64,000 nucleotides of DNA from Pleodorina starrii. Its lineage: Eukaryota > Chlorophyta > Chlorophyceae > Chlamydomonadales > Volvocaceae. This document shows positions 44,726 to 55,283 of the stretch, one piece after another. Below the pieces are notes generated by a model that was given only the letters and a program-made list of their open reading frames with translations, was not told the DNA's origin and did not search any database. Position numbers and translations under genes: made by a program. The stretch lies in the NCBI GenBank assembly GCA_030267565.1, contig BRXU01000003.1, positions 868,001 to 932,000 on the forward strand. Reading direction: 5' to 3'. How positions within the stretch are numbered: the stretch's first letter is position 1; every line of letters starts with the position of its first letter.

Positions 44726-45460
44726 CAATCCCTCCGTGCCTCCCCCACGTTTAACCTTGCCCCAGGAGACGGTCGCCCCGACCGATGCGGGCGGCGATGA
44801 GACGGTGGCAGCGCGAGCACGCAGCAAGCCGCACGAGCCCGTGTCAGCAGGCACACGTGGCAAGGTGCGTCTGGGTGCGTGGGTGGCCCGGTATAGCTCC
44901 AGCGGTATAGCCCTGTGTTTCACTGACCTGGCGTTCGCTGTCCCCCCGTGATGACTGAGGCGGTCTGCCCCAATCCCTCCGTGCCTCCCCCACGTTTAAC
45001 CTTGCCCCAGGAGACGGTCGCCCCGACCGATGCGGGCGGCGATGAGACGGTGGCAGCGCGAGCACGCAGCAAGCCGCACGAGCCCGTGTCAGCAGGCACA
45101 CGTGGCAAGGTGCGTCTGGGTGCGTGGGTGGCCCGGTATAGCTCCAGCGGTATAGCCCTGTGTTTCACTGACCTGGCGTTCGCTGTCCCCCCGTGATGAC
45201 TGAGGCGGTCTGCCCCAATCCCTCCGTGCCTCCCCCACGTTTAACCTTGCCCCAGGAGACGGTCGCCCCGACCGATGCGGGCGGCGATGAGACGGTGGCA
45301 GCGCGAGCACGCAGCAAGCCGCACGAGCCCGTGTCAGCAGGCACACGTGGCAAGGTGCGTCTGGGTGCGTGGGTGGCCCGGTATAGCTCCAGCGGTATAG
45401 CCCTGTGTTTCACTGACCTGGCGTTCGCTGTCCCCCCGTGATGACTGAGGCGGTCTGCCC
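44726..45460 (+). repeat. 245-bp tandem repeat, three near-perfect copies
   Basis: Units begin CAATCCCTCCGTGCC at 44726, 44971 and 45216. Each contains an acceptor (TTGCCCCAG), a 99-nt exon (ETVAPTDAGGDETVAARARS...) and a donor (CAAG|GTGCGT). The copies are nearly identical, so the amplification is recent. Confidence 0.9.
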
Positions 45461-48400
45461 CAATCCCTCCGTGCCTACCCAACATACGTGCAGTCTGCAG
45501 AGGAGATGGCGAGCCGGTTCGCGGCCTGGGAGGAAGCGCTGCGGCAGCGGGAGATGGGGCTGCAGGACAGGGAGGGCGAGCTGGCGAGGGCGCAGCACGC
45601 CGCGGACCAGGCGAGTCGTTGGGGGCGGGGTTAGGGAGGGGGGAGGGAGGGAGGGTTGTGGGTGGGAGGGATTCAGGAGGGAGGGAAGGGTTTGAGAGGG
45701 AGGTGGCGCTGTCGCGGGTCACAGCACGCCGCGATCTCTTGCCCCAGGAGAAGGTCGTCCCGACCGATGCGGGCGGTGATGAGACTTTGGCAGCGTGCGC
45801 CCGCAGCATGCTGCGCGAGCACGCGGCAAGGTGCGTCTGGGTGCGTGGGTGGCCCGGTATAGCTCCAGCGGTATAGCCCTGTGTTTCACTGACCTGGCGT
45901 TCGCTGTCCCCCCGTGATGACTGAGGCGGTCTGCCCCAATCCCTCCGTGCCTACCCAACATACGTGCAGTCTGCAGAGGAGATGGCGAGCCGGTTCGCGG
46001 CCTGGGAGGAAGCGCTGCGGCAGCGGGAGATGGGGCTGCAGGACAGGGAGGGCGAGCTGGCGAGGGCGCAGCACGCCGCGGACCAGGCGAGTCGTTGGGG
46101 GCGGGGTTAGGGAGGGGGGAGGGAGGGAGGGTTGTGGGTGGGAGGGATTCAGGAGGGAGGGAAGGGTTTGAGAGGGAGGTGGCGCTGTCGCGGGTCACAG
46201 CACGCCGCGATCTCTTGCCCCAGGAGAAGGTCGCCCCGACCGATGCGGGCGGTGATGAGACTTTGGCAGCGTGCGCCCGCAGCATGCTGCACGAGCACGC
46301 GGCAAGGTGCGTCTGGGTGCGTGGGTGGCCCGGTATAGCTCCAGCGGTATAGCCCTGTGTTTCACTGACCTGGCGTTCGCTGTCCCCCCGTGATGACTGA
46401 GGCGGTCTGCCCCAATCCCTCCGTGCCTACCCAACATACGTGCAGTCTGCAGAGGAGATGGCGAGCCGGTTCGCGGCCTGGGAGGAAGCGCTGCGGCAGC
46501 GGGAGATGGGGCTGCAGGACAGGGAGGGCGAGCTGGCGAGGGCGCAGCACGCCGCGGACCAGGCGAGTCGTTGGGGGCGGGGTTAGGGAGGGGGGAGGGA
46601 GGGAGGGTTGTGGGTGGGAGGGATTCAGGAGGGAGGGAAGGGTTTGAGAGGGAGGTGGCGCTGTCGCGGGTGCAGTTGCGTTGCTGGGGCTCCTGTGGCG
46701 CCTGTGGCCAGGCACATTGGTGATAGGGGCACCCTTGGGTGTGTGGGTTTGTTGCTCTCCTTGCCCCCTACCCCCCTCTCCCACTCCTCCTACCCGCTAC
46801 TCCTGCCCCTCGTCCCCCCCTACCCCACTCCTACGCCGGCCTCCGTGGATAAAACCCCCAAACACCCCTCCACCCCACATCCTCATGCAGGCCAATCGCG
46901 AGGTGGAGGCGCTGCGTGAGGATTTCGCGGCCCGAGGGCGTGAGTGGGAGGAGGAGCGGGCCGAGGCGCGGCGGCGGTTGGATGCGGAGGCGGCGGAGCT
47001 GGACGCGAGAAGGGAGGCCATTACGCTGGAGCTGCATGTAAAAGGGGGGCGTGTTTGCCAAGGTTTGGCAAGTGGGGGATGGCGCCGGGGTTGCGGTGCG
47101 GTACGAGTTGTGCGTGGATGTGGATCGTCTCTTCTCAATTCACCCCCCCCTCCCCGTTCACGGGCCCCGGCTTATACGTGGACATCTCGGCCCCCGCTTC
47201 CCCCCTGCAGGAGCGCGACGCGACCGTGACGCTCCGCGAGCAGAAGTTGGTGGCGGGTCACGCGTATTTTGAGCAGGATGCGGCGGGTTGTGATGCAGCG
47301 GCGGCGGAGCAGCGGCAGGCCCTGGCGGCGGAGGCGGGGACCGGGCTGACCCGGGTGGCGGCGGCGGCGGGCGAGCTGGCGCAGCTGGCGGAGGCGCTGG
47401 AGGAGGCGGCGGCGCAGCTAGACCTGGCCACCAAGCAGGTGGGGGGGAGGGGGGTTGTGCGGGTGGGTGGGGGTGCGTTTGTGGGTGGATGGGCGCATGT
47501 TCGGGGGTATACTGGGAGGGAGCAGCTGTGCCACGCAGGTGGGGGTGTGGCAGGGTGTGCGTGTGGGGGGGAGTGTGGGTGCATGTATGCGTGTGCGTGC
47601 CAACAATTGTGACAACAGCTCCCCCTCAACAACCCTCCCCCTCGCCCTGCCGGCGGCGGTCCACTTCATTCCCTGCACGCCTCCCACACATCCCACGCTT
47701 GCCCCAGGAGACGGCGGCTGCCCCGAACGTGCTTGAAGAACTACGGGACGCCAGCGGGGTTGTACGGCTTTCTGCGAGTGGCAAGACGGCGGACAGGATC
47801 ATTGATGCAAGTTACCAGCACATGGAGAGTAAGTTTGTTCATTCAGGTGGATATGCGTAATCGGGTCTGTGCCGACACGGTTTCTGATACTTGCAGGAAC
47901 GACAGCCCCCATGGAACTCCAACCAACTTCCAAAGCTGTTGCCGCTTTTCACAATAAATGGCCGGGTGTAGAGGTACGCGAATGGACGTCGCGACTTCCT
48001 AAAAGATACTGCTGGCTTACGTACTCCATTTATCCCCCGTCACTACGCAGAATCGGCTGGGGGGCGGTGGCGGAGCTGGCCTGTATGGCACGCTGGCCAA
48101 CAAGGGCACGTCAATTGTGTTCGCGCTTCTCATCCTGCTCACTGGCATGTGCTCCGCCAGTGTGCTGGTGGACCCCGGCGCGGGCCTTGGAAGGGCTCTG
48201 GTACATGCATCACTGCTGGGCCTCCGGCGTGCCTGGGGGTTTGAACTGGAAGCTGAGAGAACTGCCAAGGCAAATGGCCCATGCCGCGTGGCTCTACAGG
48301 CTTCCTTCCGTAAACTGTCCGGTGAGCATATTCAGCAGCATAGACACATGCTTAGGGAGTCTCTTAGAGGCGTCGGTGCTTTTCGCAGGCGACGCCTGCG

Positions 48401-48794
48401 CTGAGTACGTAAGCTCCATGTGGCCGGAGGTCACGCACTCGTCAGTCGCTGATCTGCCCCTCGACTGCTTCGATGACACTACCCACCTCTACACCTTCTG
48501 GGAGGGTTGGGTTCCGGACGACCGCAAGGAGCTTGCTGCCCGGGTGAACAAGAGCACGCAGCTGAAGGTTTGTACGGCATGCCTGGTGGGCTGTGCTCCA
48601 TGCCATGTTTAACCGCGCAACCCTTACTTGTGCAGGGCCTTGCATTCGTGCAGGACGGCAGAAAGGACATGCAAGCCGTAATTACGGAGGCGGGCTTCCG
48701 CGATCTCGAACTGGTTGCGGTGTGCACGGGTGTGTCCATGTCGGGCGGCAGCACGTTTACCGCTTACGTCTACAGGCGGCTGCTGCCCGTGTAG
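44766..48794 (+). CDS. Coiled-coil protein with C-terminal DOT1-like SAM-methyltransferase domain, 5' end undefined
   Basis: Confident exons are 46446-46562, 46891-47037, 47211-47438, 47708-47828, 47897-47973, 48051-48321, 48389-48567 and 48636-48794 (stop TAG). Frames join throughout. The exon at 46446 needs a GC donor (CAG|GCGAGT). Upstream amplified exons are 44766-44864, 45011-45109, 45256-45354, 45494-45610 and 45970-46086, plus decayed 83-nt ones at 45748 and 46224. The first half is coiled coil (EEMASRFAAWEEALRQREMG, REVEALREDFAARGREWEEE). The second half has a class-I methyltransferase core: motif I VLVDPGAGLGRALVHAS, acidic strand-2 end WGFELEAERTAKA, then THLYTFWEGW and a final GGSTFTAYVYRRL. 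Order and pattern resemble DOT1-like domains; the substrate is unknown. No start codon or promoter is identified; satellite and repeats lie directly upstream. Confidence 0.65.
45461..46672 (+). repeat. 476-bp tandem repeat, 2.5 copies
   Basis: Units start at 45461, 45937 and 46413 (last one partial). Each carries a 117-nt coiled-coil exon and, except the last, a decayed 83-nt version of the 99-nt exon. The unit is the 245-bp repeat with an extra ~230 bp. Confidence 0.9.
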
Positions 48795-50329
48795 AGGCGC
48801 GCGCAGACACCGGGGCAAGCGCATGCCTTAGTTTGGTGGGCCGGCACGTGTCACACGATGTTGGTCATGCAAGTTGCAGTAGGAAGGTGCTGTGAACAGG
48901 AGTTGCACGGTGTCTGGTGTGGTAGGGGTTTAGTATCCTGGGGTGGACTGCGCGCCTCTGGGGGGGCCCACACCAGCCCACGGAGGGGTGAACGATGGCC
49001 GCGACCCAGCAATGAAAGGCGGGAGGGGGCCCCGGGCGTGGGTGGGCTGGGTGTATGTGGTGAGACCGAAGGACGAGAACGGGACGGGAAAGGGGGGCCG
49101 CGGGTGGGGCAAGGATTGCGGCCGGGGGCGAGGGGTGCGGCCGGGTGCAAGGGGTGGCTGGAACGGAGGGCGGTTGAGGCGGAGGGCGGTGGCTTGAACA
49201 GAGCAAGGTGGGGACGGAGCGGAACTGGGACGGAACTGTGCGGAAACACGGCTCTTCCCCACACGGCACCTCGCCGGCACCGCCGCCTCCACCCGAAAGT
49301 TGTACACTAGTACGAGTCTAACTGACACACGTCCACTTGCACTCGCCCGCACGGGACTGGACGATTGTGACTTTGCTGTTGTCGCCGCTCCCTTCCGCGC
49401 CTTGAGGGCAACCCTCGAGCCCAGGCTCTCCCTCACACAGCGCAACTCGGATTCAGCCGCAACGGCAGGGGTGGGTCAGGTCCCTGCGGTGACGGAACGG
49501 CTCCTGGAGTGGCCTGGCGGATGCAGGGTCCAAACCATGCCCGTCCACCCTCCTTTGTCACTTTGAGGGCAGTCAGCGGCGACGCCCCCTGCCGCCGCAC
49601 CGCCGCTGCACCACCACTGGTGGCGGAACCGCAGGCGGCGCCGCCGCCATGGTATGGCGGTGTTTGTCGTCAGATGGTGCACGGCTCGGGCGCACGGGAG
49701 GCCCGGTATTGCAGCAGCATTATAGCCCCGTGTTTCACTGCCCTCTCTTTCGCTCACAGCCGTGACGACTGCGGCGGTCTACCTCAATCTCTCCACGCCT
49801 CCCCCGCATCCAACCCTTGCCCCAGGAGACAGCCGCCCCGACACGTGGCAAGGGGCGCGAACATGAAACGACAACATCTCCCGAACGAACATCATACAGG
49901 CCGATGAATCCCTGCAATAGATCGCGACGATATGCATTACGGACTCCAGGGGCTAAGTTGTAGGCTATGGATTGTGGGACTTTCGGGCACGGGCCTATGT
50001 TCGCAGAAGAGCGTCATGGTGCTCGCCTTGTCGCGACTCGCAGTGTTGAATTCTTGGAGGACACTACAGTATAAAAAAGAGCCCCAAGTGTTTGTTGCAA
50101 TAACTTTATAGGCTTGCCGTTGACGACGGGTCTTCAATTGGGGTTGGAGTGACCATGGGCAAGGTTTCCCAGTTCCAGGAATTAGGCGTCTCACCTGCAT
50201 CACACTAATATATGTAAACATTACCTTTGCAATGCAAAAGTTTGCGACCGTTGAGAAGGTGTCTCGGGCGAGGTCTCAGGGGGTCTCACCCCTTTCGATA
50301 ACAGCATGAAGCATCCAAAGATGTTTACA
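48795..50329. other. 3' region of the methyltransferase gene to the right TIR, no gene seen
   Basis: 48800-49690 is purine-rich and G-rich (for example 48940-49220) without conserved frames. 49690-49862 holds a diverged 245-bp repeat unit. From about 49900 the DNA becomes AT-richer, as at the left end of the element, with no recognisable content. Confidence 0.5.
49690..49862 (+). repeat. Diverged copy of the 245-bp repeat
   Basis: GCCCGGTATTGCAGCAGCAT, TAGCCCCGTGTTTCACTG, TGACGACTGCGGCGGTCTAC and TTGCCCCAGGAGACAGCCGC follow the order of the units at 44726-45460. It lies downstream of the gene those units feed, so the gene is bracketed by direct repeats. Confidence 0.7.
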
Positions 50330-50488
50330 GGAATTTTGCGATGCTCGCATGACGTACCAATAGGGGATAATACTATTCATTCATGTATAAATAAAATATC
50401 GTCAAATACGGTACGATGCTCGCTGACGGTTCCACCTGTAATTAGCGAGCATGCTCGCTGCCGGTCCCTGAGCCCAGACGCTTACTGG
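50330..50488 (-). repeat. Right terminal inverted repeat
   Basis: The reverse complement gives GCGTCTGGGCTCAGGG, CAGCGAGCATGCTCGCT, CAGCGAGCATCG and CTATTGGTACGTCATGCGAG, matching the left end. Confidence 0.75.
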
Positions 50489-50496
50489 CTGGACCG
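50489..50496. other. Target-site duplication, right
   Basis: CTGGACCG, then GCTGATGATCTAGGTCC, which resumes the leader interrupted at 32280. Confidence 0.75.
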
Positions 50497-50876
50497 GCTG
50501 ATGATCTAGGTCCACACCGCAGCCATCGACGGAAGCCTGTGTTAGGTCTCGGAGCGCGGGAAGGCTATCCAGGCGTGTGGCTTTCATTTCCCAAGGAAGC
50601 GGGAAGGAAAGAGCGAAGACTATATCAACGGCCGCCGTACGGAATTCGGATCGGCGATTCAATATTGCTATGGAGCAAGCTTAGGAAACAACACACTTTC
50701 CATAGATGACCAGCTTACCTCCTTGAATAATTTCAAGCCTTGCGGAAGGCCGCTTCCAATTTTATGCTATTGCACACAGGCGCAGCAACATAAAGGCTAT
50801 CATAAGGTTCAAAATAAAACCACTTGGACCCTAGCTTGCAGTCACATTAGTTCTTTGTGTGGTTCCGGCCCGAAAC
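50497..50876 (+). repeat. Leader of ankyrin copy c, right part
   Basis: The shared leader (CACACCGCAGCCATCGACGG at 50513) is followed by a shortened version. The last ~120 bp before the ATG (50750-50876) are unlike those of copies a, b and d and probably form a different proximal promoter. Confidence 0.7.
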
Positions 50877-52859
50877 ATGTCGCGCTTTGCTCCGCCTACA
50901 CCAGACGGCTCGAGCATTTGGCTGCCGGGCATCCTGGCGTGCATTGCGCACTATCTGCCAGCTAACGAAGTGGCAAGCACATTACGGGTGATTGACAAGA
51001 CGACATCGCAGCAGTTCGCACACCACAAGACCTTGCGGCTCTCGCTTTCGTCACCCATCCACGTGTTCCGGGAGCGCTGGGGCCGCCCGGGCGCTTATCG
51101 CGCGATGTCTCGCCAGCAGCGGCTGCAGCTGCTGTGCCTGACGGCGGCAAGCGGCAGCGTCGCCAACCTGGAGGTTGCGCTGGCCAATGCGGGTCTTGAT
51201 CTTCGGTGCGAGCTGCTCGAGGCCGCCGCAGCCGCGGGCCAGCTCGACATGTGCAAGGTGCTGCGTGCCCGCGGCTGCCTCTGGGGTCGTTCTGTGTCAG
51301 CCGCGGCGGGGGCCGGCCACCGGCACGTGTGCGAGTGGATGTTGGCCAGCGGCTGCCCCTTTTATTGGGACAACGTTTGCAGTGCTGCCATGGGCGGGCG
51401 GGAGGACCTTATGCAGTGGCTGCTGACGGACTTACTGGGCCGTCCCAACGTCGATGTGGATGTGGATGTCTGCTTGTCATTATTGGGGGCCGCGACGAAG
51501 TGCTTGAGCCTGGCGGTGCTGCAGCTGCTGTGGCAGCAGCTCATGGCAGGGCGCCACGGCAGCGAACTGCAGCAGCAGCTTGAGCGGCTAGATCAGGAGG
51601 ATTGGGACGACATCTTGGAAGAGGTGGCCGGCAGCACCACGCCCGATTGGCAGGCCAAAGTGGAGTGGCTGGAGGGGCTGGGCTCCCCCCGCAAGGCCAG
51701 TGCATGCAAGTCCGCTGTTCGGGCTGGTAACGGCGATGCAGTGGCGCGTCTGAAGTGGCTGCGCGGCCGGGGCTACCCCCTCGGTGCGGCGGTGGCGAAC
51801 GCTGCGGTCGAGTTCGGCAATCTTGCCGCCCTGCGTTTCCTGGTGGAGCAAGCGGGGGTGCGGCCCACCGGAAATCTGCTCCCCGTGATGACTGCAGCCC
51901 GCCGGGGCCACTTGACCGTACTGCAGTACCTGCACGCCAGCGGCTTGCCCGTCGACACCCGTTCTGTTGCGGAAGAGGCGGCCCGGGCGGGTCACCTGCC
52001 GTTGGTGGCCTGGGCGGTGGAGGGCCTGGGCGTCGCACCCGCCGACGGCACAGATAGCTTGCTCGACTGCGCGGCGGAGAGTGGCAACCTTGAGCTAATG
52101 GTCTGGCTTCACGTCCGCGGCTGGGCCTTAGGCCCCAGTCCCATCCCCAACCGGGCCGCCGAGAGGGGCTGCGAAGAGGCGCTGGAGTGGCTGGTGGAGC
52201 GGGGCTGCCCCTTCCCGGTGGGTGCCGCCGTCCTCGTTTGTCACCACCACATGTATGTACGATGTGCTCCGTGTGGCCCACCAGTTGTGGCCCACCGGTG
52301 GCTCGAGACGTTATTCATAGCGTCGATGCCGTGTTCAGATTTGCATGTGCGCCTTCCGGGACAGAGTCACTGTCTGCCAAGCTCCCAAAGCGCGGCGCTG
52401 CAGGAAACTCCGCTGCTGGGGAGTTAGGCTGTGAGGCTGCATGCATGCATGGGGGTTGCACCGCCCCTGCCTGCCCAACCGCCCGTCCCTGCATTGATGT
52501 GTGTATGTACGGCAATCGTGTATGTCCCTTGGCGGCCCCAGCTCGATGGCGGCGCCTACCTCGGAGCCGCCGACAACGGTGATCTGGCGATGCTCCGGTA
52601 CTTGCACCGGCTGGGCTGCCCCTGGGGGCCGCCGGGGAAGCTGCTGGCGGTCTGCATCAGCATCGAGTACTCCGTCGCCTCCGCCGCCGTGCTGCAGTGC
52701 CTGCTGGACTTGGGTTGCCCCGAACCGGACTGGGATGCTGCGGTCAAGTTGGTGGAGGACGAGGAGCATTGGAATCCCCGGGAGGAGAGCCACGCGGCGC
52801 TGTTGGCATGGCTGGGCGAGCAGAGGCGGCGGCGGTCGTCTGGAGCCCAAGGGGCCTAG
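50877..52859 (+). CDS. F-box-like/ankyrin-repeat protein, copy c
   Basis: Exon 1 is 50877-52256 and exon 2 is 52542-52859 (565 residues). The first ATG encodes MSRFAPPTPDGSS; a GTG at 50859 is not used. The F-box-like part is IWLPGILACIAHYLPANEV. Ankyrin-like units include HVCEWMLASGCPFY and LEWLVERGCPFP, and exon 2 begins LDGGAYLGAADNGDLAM. The donor after HHHMY is GTACGA, created by a 4-bp ATGT repeat that copies a, b and d lack. The ~18-kb element lies in its 5' leader about 380 bp upstream, so its expression may be altered (inference). Confidence 0.78.
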
Positions 52860-53710
52860 CTCGCGGCAGCAACGAACAGCGGCGGCAAACTTGCCTTTGT
52901 AGCACGGAGTGTATATGGGTTGGGTGCGGCTTACCGTGTTGTCCGGTGCCGGGGGTCGGTAGGGCTGCCACCCACCCACCCACCCGGTCATGATTCGGTG
53001 TGTGTAGGGGGAGGGGGTGTGGGGTACAAGAAAACGGCCCGGGTGTGCGGTGTGTATTAGGTTCCGGAGCGGGAGCCGTCCGTAGTCTGATGGCGGGGCG
53101 GGGGCAGACGTTGGTTGCCGCCAGGGGTGGACTCATCCCATCTGGGTACTACGTATTCGGTTCGGTCGGGGGCATGCATGGGCTTGAGGTTGTGCACGAC
53201 GGCCGCACGTGTGTGCTGCACTCGTGGACATGGTTCACACTGTGCTTGGCAGCTTCAATGAGAGCAGGACTCGACAAGTTGGGTTCTGCCTTCACTGTAC
53301 AGCATTGCAGGGCCACCGTGTAGGGAGGCAGGCGAGTGCTGCAAGGCATGGCGACTGCCGCCGTCGCGCGCCACGCCACGTTGCTGGTACGTTACGCCGC
53401 GTCCACGGTTCGCCACGTCCGGTCAGCCGTCAAGTTGGGCCGGTCTTGTCGGGGGAGAGGGGCAGGCGTGCCTGGCTGCCGCGCCGAGACTGCAACGGTC
53501 CCCAACTACCAACCACCGACCGCCAACAGGTCGGCCCAACTGCTTCACGTGGCCAATGAGGAGCTGCACGGCATTCGGTTGCTGCGGTTCGTGCCGGTAG
53601 GGTGGGTGTCACCTGCGGGGTTGTTGGGTGCCGGGTTGGGAAACCCTTCATCGTCCGGCGGCAGCAGCGGTGTGCTGGACGAAGGAATGGAGGCATGGGT
53701 GAGGCGCATG
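52860..53710 (+). repeat. Duplicated 3' flank of ankyrin copy c
   Basis: No gene. 52860-53140 is close to 63193-63470 after copy e (CACCCACCCACCCACCCGG, GAAAACGGCCCGGGTG), and 53430-53670 is close to 30700-30970 after copy b. Confidence 0.7.
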
Positions 53711-55283
53711 GGTCGGTTTTCATGCCGAGCTGGCGGCGGGCTGGGTTGGGATGGCAGTTGAGTGTAGCGCTGGAGCACAGCACAACACAGCTGTGCACAA
53801 TGTAGCTGTGCGCCGGCGGGGTCTCCTGGTGGTGGTGGTGGTGGTGCGGGGCGGGGCGGCTGTCTGTCTTCAAGGGGTGGGGGAGCTTTAGGGTTGTTGT
53901 TTGGCGACGGTACCAAGCGCTTCTCGGTCCGTGGGCAGCAAGGCAGCAAGATCTGTCTGAAAGGCCGCGCATGGCGGCATGGGTGAGGTGCATGGGGAAC
54001 GGCGCAGCAGAACCCACATTACCGCGGGCGGGATCTGGGGCGGGTTCCTGGTGTCGTGGTGACGTGATGGGAAAGGACTTCAGACGCCCTTGGAAGCGGT
54101 TGAGAGCGAGCTGGGGCCCTTCGCTCCGCTGCACACTGTTTGTGTTGTGCTGTGTTGTGTTCCTTGGTTCTTTTGCTTGTTTTTTGTATGCATCAGCGCT
54201 GTTGTTGTCGCCTGTTTGAAAATTGCCTTGAAAGTACCGGTAATTGTGTGTGTGCGTGTGCGGCGGGTTGTGCGCAAGCGGGGCCCATGCGGCCATCCAT
54301 GAAGGGCAACAAGAAGCGGTCGGGGGAAGGAGCAGGACTGCGGTGTGCGGTGTGCGAACTGAGGCGGTGCTGTGGCCTGTGGGTGTTGCCTCACTTGTGT
54401 GGTTTTGCCTGGCTTTTGCCTGCTCAGCGAGCGAATCGTTTTGATAGTGGACCGGGGGGGATTTTCTACAGCTGCGTATTGCACCCGGAGCACTGGTCGC
54501 GGCCGAAGTCCGCAGTTGGCGCTGGGCATATGGAAATGTCATAGCAGGGATGTGGGCTTGCTGGGATGGCCGGGGGCCGGCCAAGCGGGGGAACAGCCAA
54601 GCGGAGATCCAGAGGGGACACTGGAGGCCCAAATTGTTTGAAGTTTTGGGAATTTAAATTGTTATATTGTAAAACGTACCCCCAGGCGGTACAGATGGAA
54701 CCAAGCGGTACTATCTGTAGCGACCTTCCGGGGCGGTCACTGCTGACTGACTGACGTGACTTTTGTAAGTAAGTTTAGCGCGCCTTTACCGGTATTGGCC
54801 ACGATAGCCTGCCCGGCTGGGTTTGATGTAGTTCACAGAGCGGCATGAGGCGGTTCCCATGCGAGTGCTGACTCGGACATAAGCGGACATCGCCTGCACC
54901 GGCTGATAACCTAGGTCCACACCGCAGCCATCGACGGAAGCCTGTGAGCGGTCTCGGAGCGCGGGCAGGGTATCCAGGCGTGTGGCTTTCATGTCCCAGG
55001 GAAGCGGGAAGGGAAGAGCGAAGAGGTGGTCTGACTACGTTAACGGCCGCCGTACGGAATTCGGATCCGCGAATCTAAATTGCCACGAAGCAAGCTTAGG
55101 AAAACAACACTTTTTCCGTATATGACCAGCTAACCCCCTTATCAAAAAACGTCTTGGGCCTTCTGCTCACACCTAGCCTTGCGGAAGGCCGCTTCCATGG
55201 GATCTTACAAGTTCGGCTTTATGTCACCGCATACAGGCGCGGGAATCCTTGAGCTTACATGTGAATGATATAAGGACAAAACA
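53711..55283 (+). repeat. Duplicated leader block 1 (upstream of ankyrin copy d)
   Basis: Near-identical to 21054-22566, including GGTTTTCATGCCGAGCTGGC. Differences include a ~35-bp AT-rich insertion (54650-54680) and a few short indels. No gene seen. Confidence 0.8.

Larger units (their letters stand above)
32281..50488. mobile_element. 18.2-kb TIR DNA transposon-like element
   Basis: The ends are inverted repeats (32286-32353 against 50414-50481: 68 bp, 3 mismatches by eye; weaker similarity to about 32440/50330), flanked by the 8-bp direct repeat CTGGACCG. The paralogous leaders show the empty site. An 8-bp duplication is typical of hAT and of Zisupton/KDZ elements; terminal ...CAGCGTCTGGG could fit hAT, but no transposase is recognised. 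Contents from left: diverged 148-bp repeats, unexplained DNA, a LINE relic, a CCCTGCCCAG array, two 150-bp satellite arrays flanking a truncated copia, and a coiled-coil/methyltransferase gene. The outermost bases (AGGCA left; AGTAA after a two-base offset right) do not match, so the exact ends are uncertain. Confidence 0.65.
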
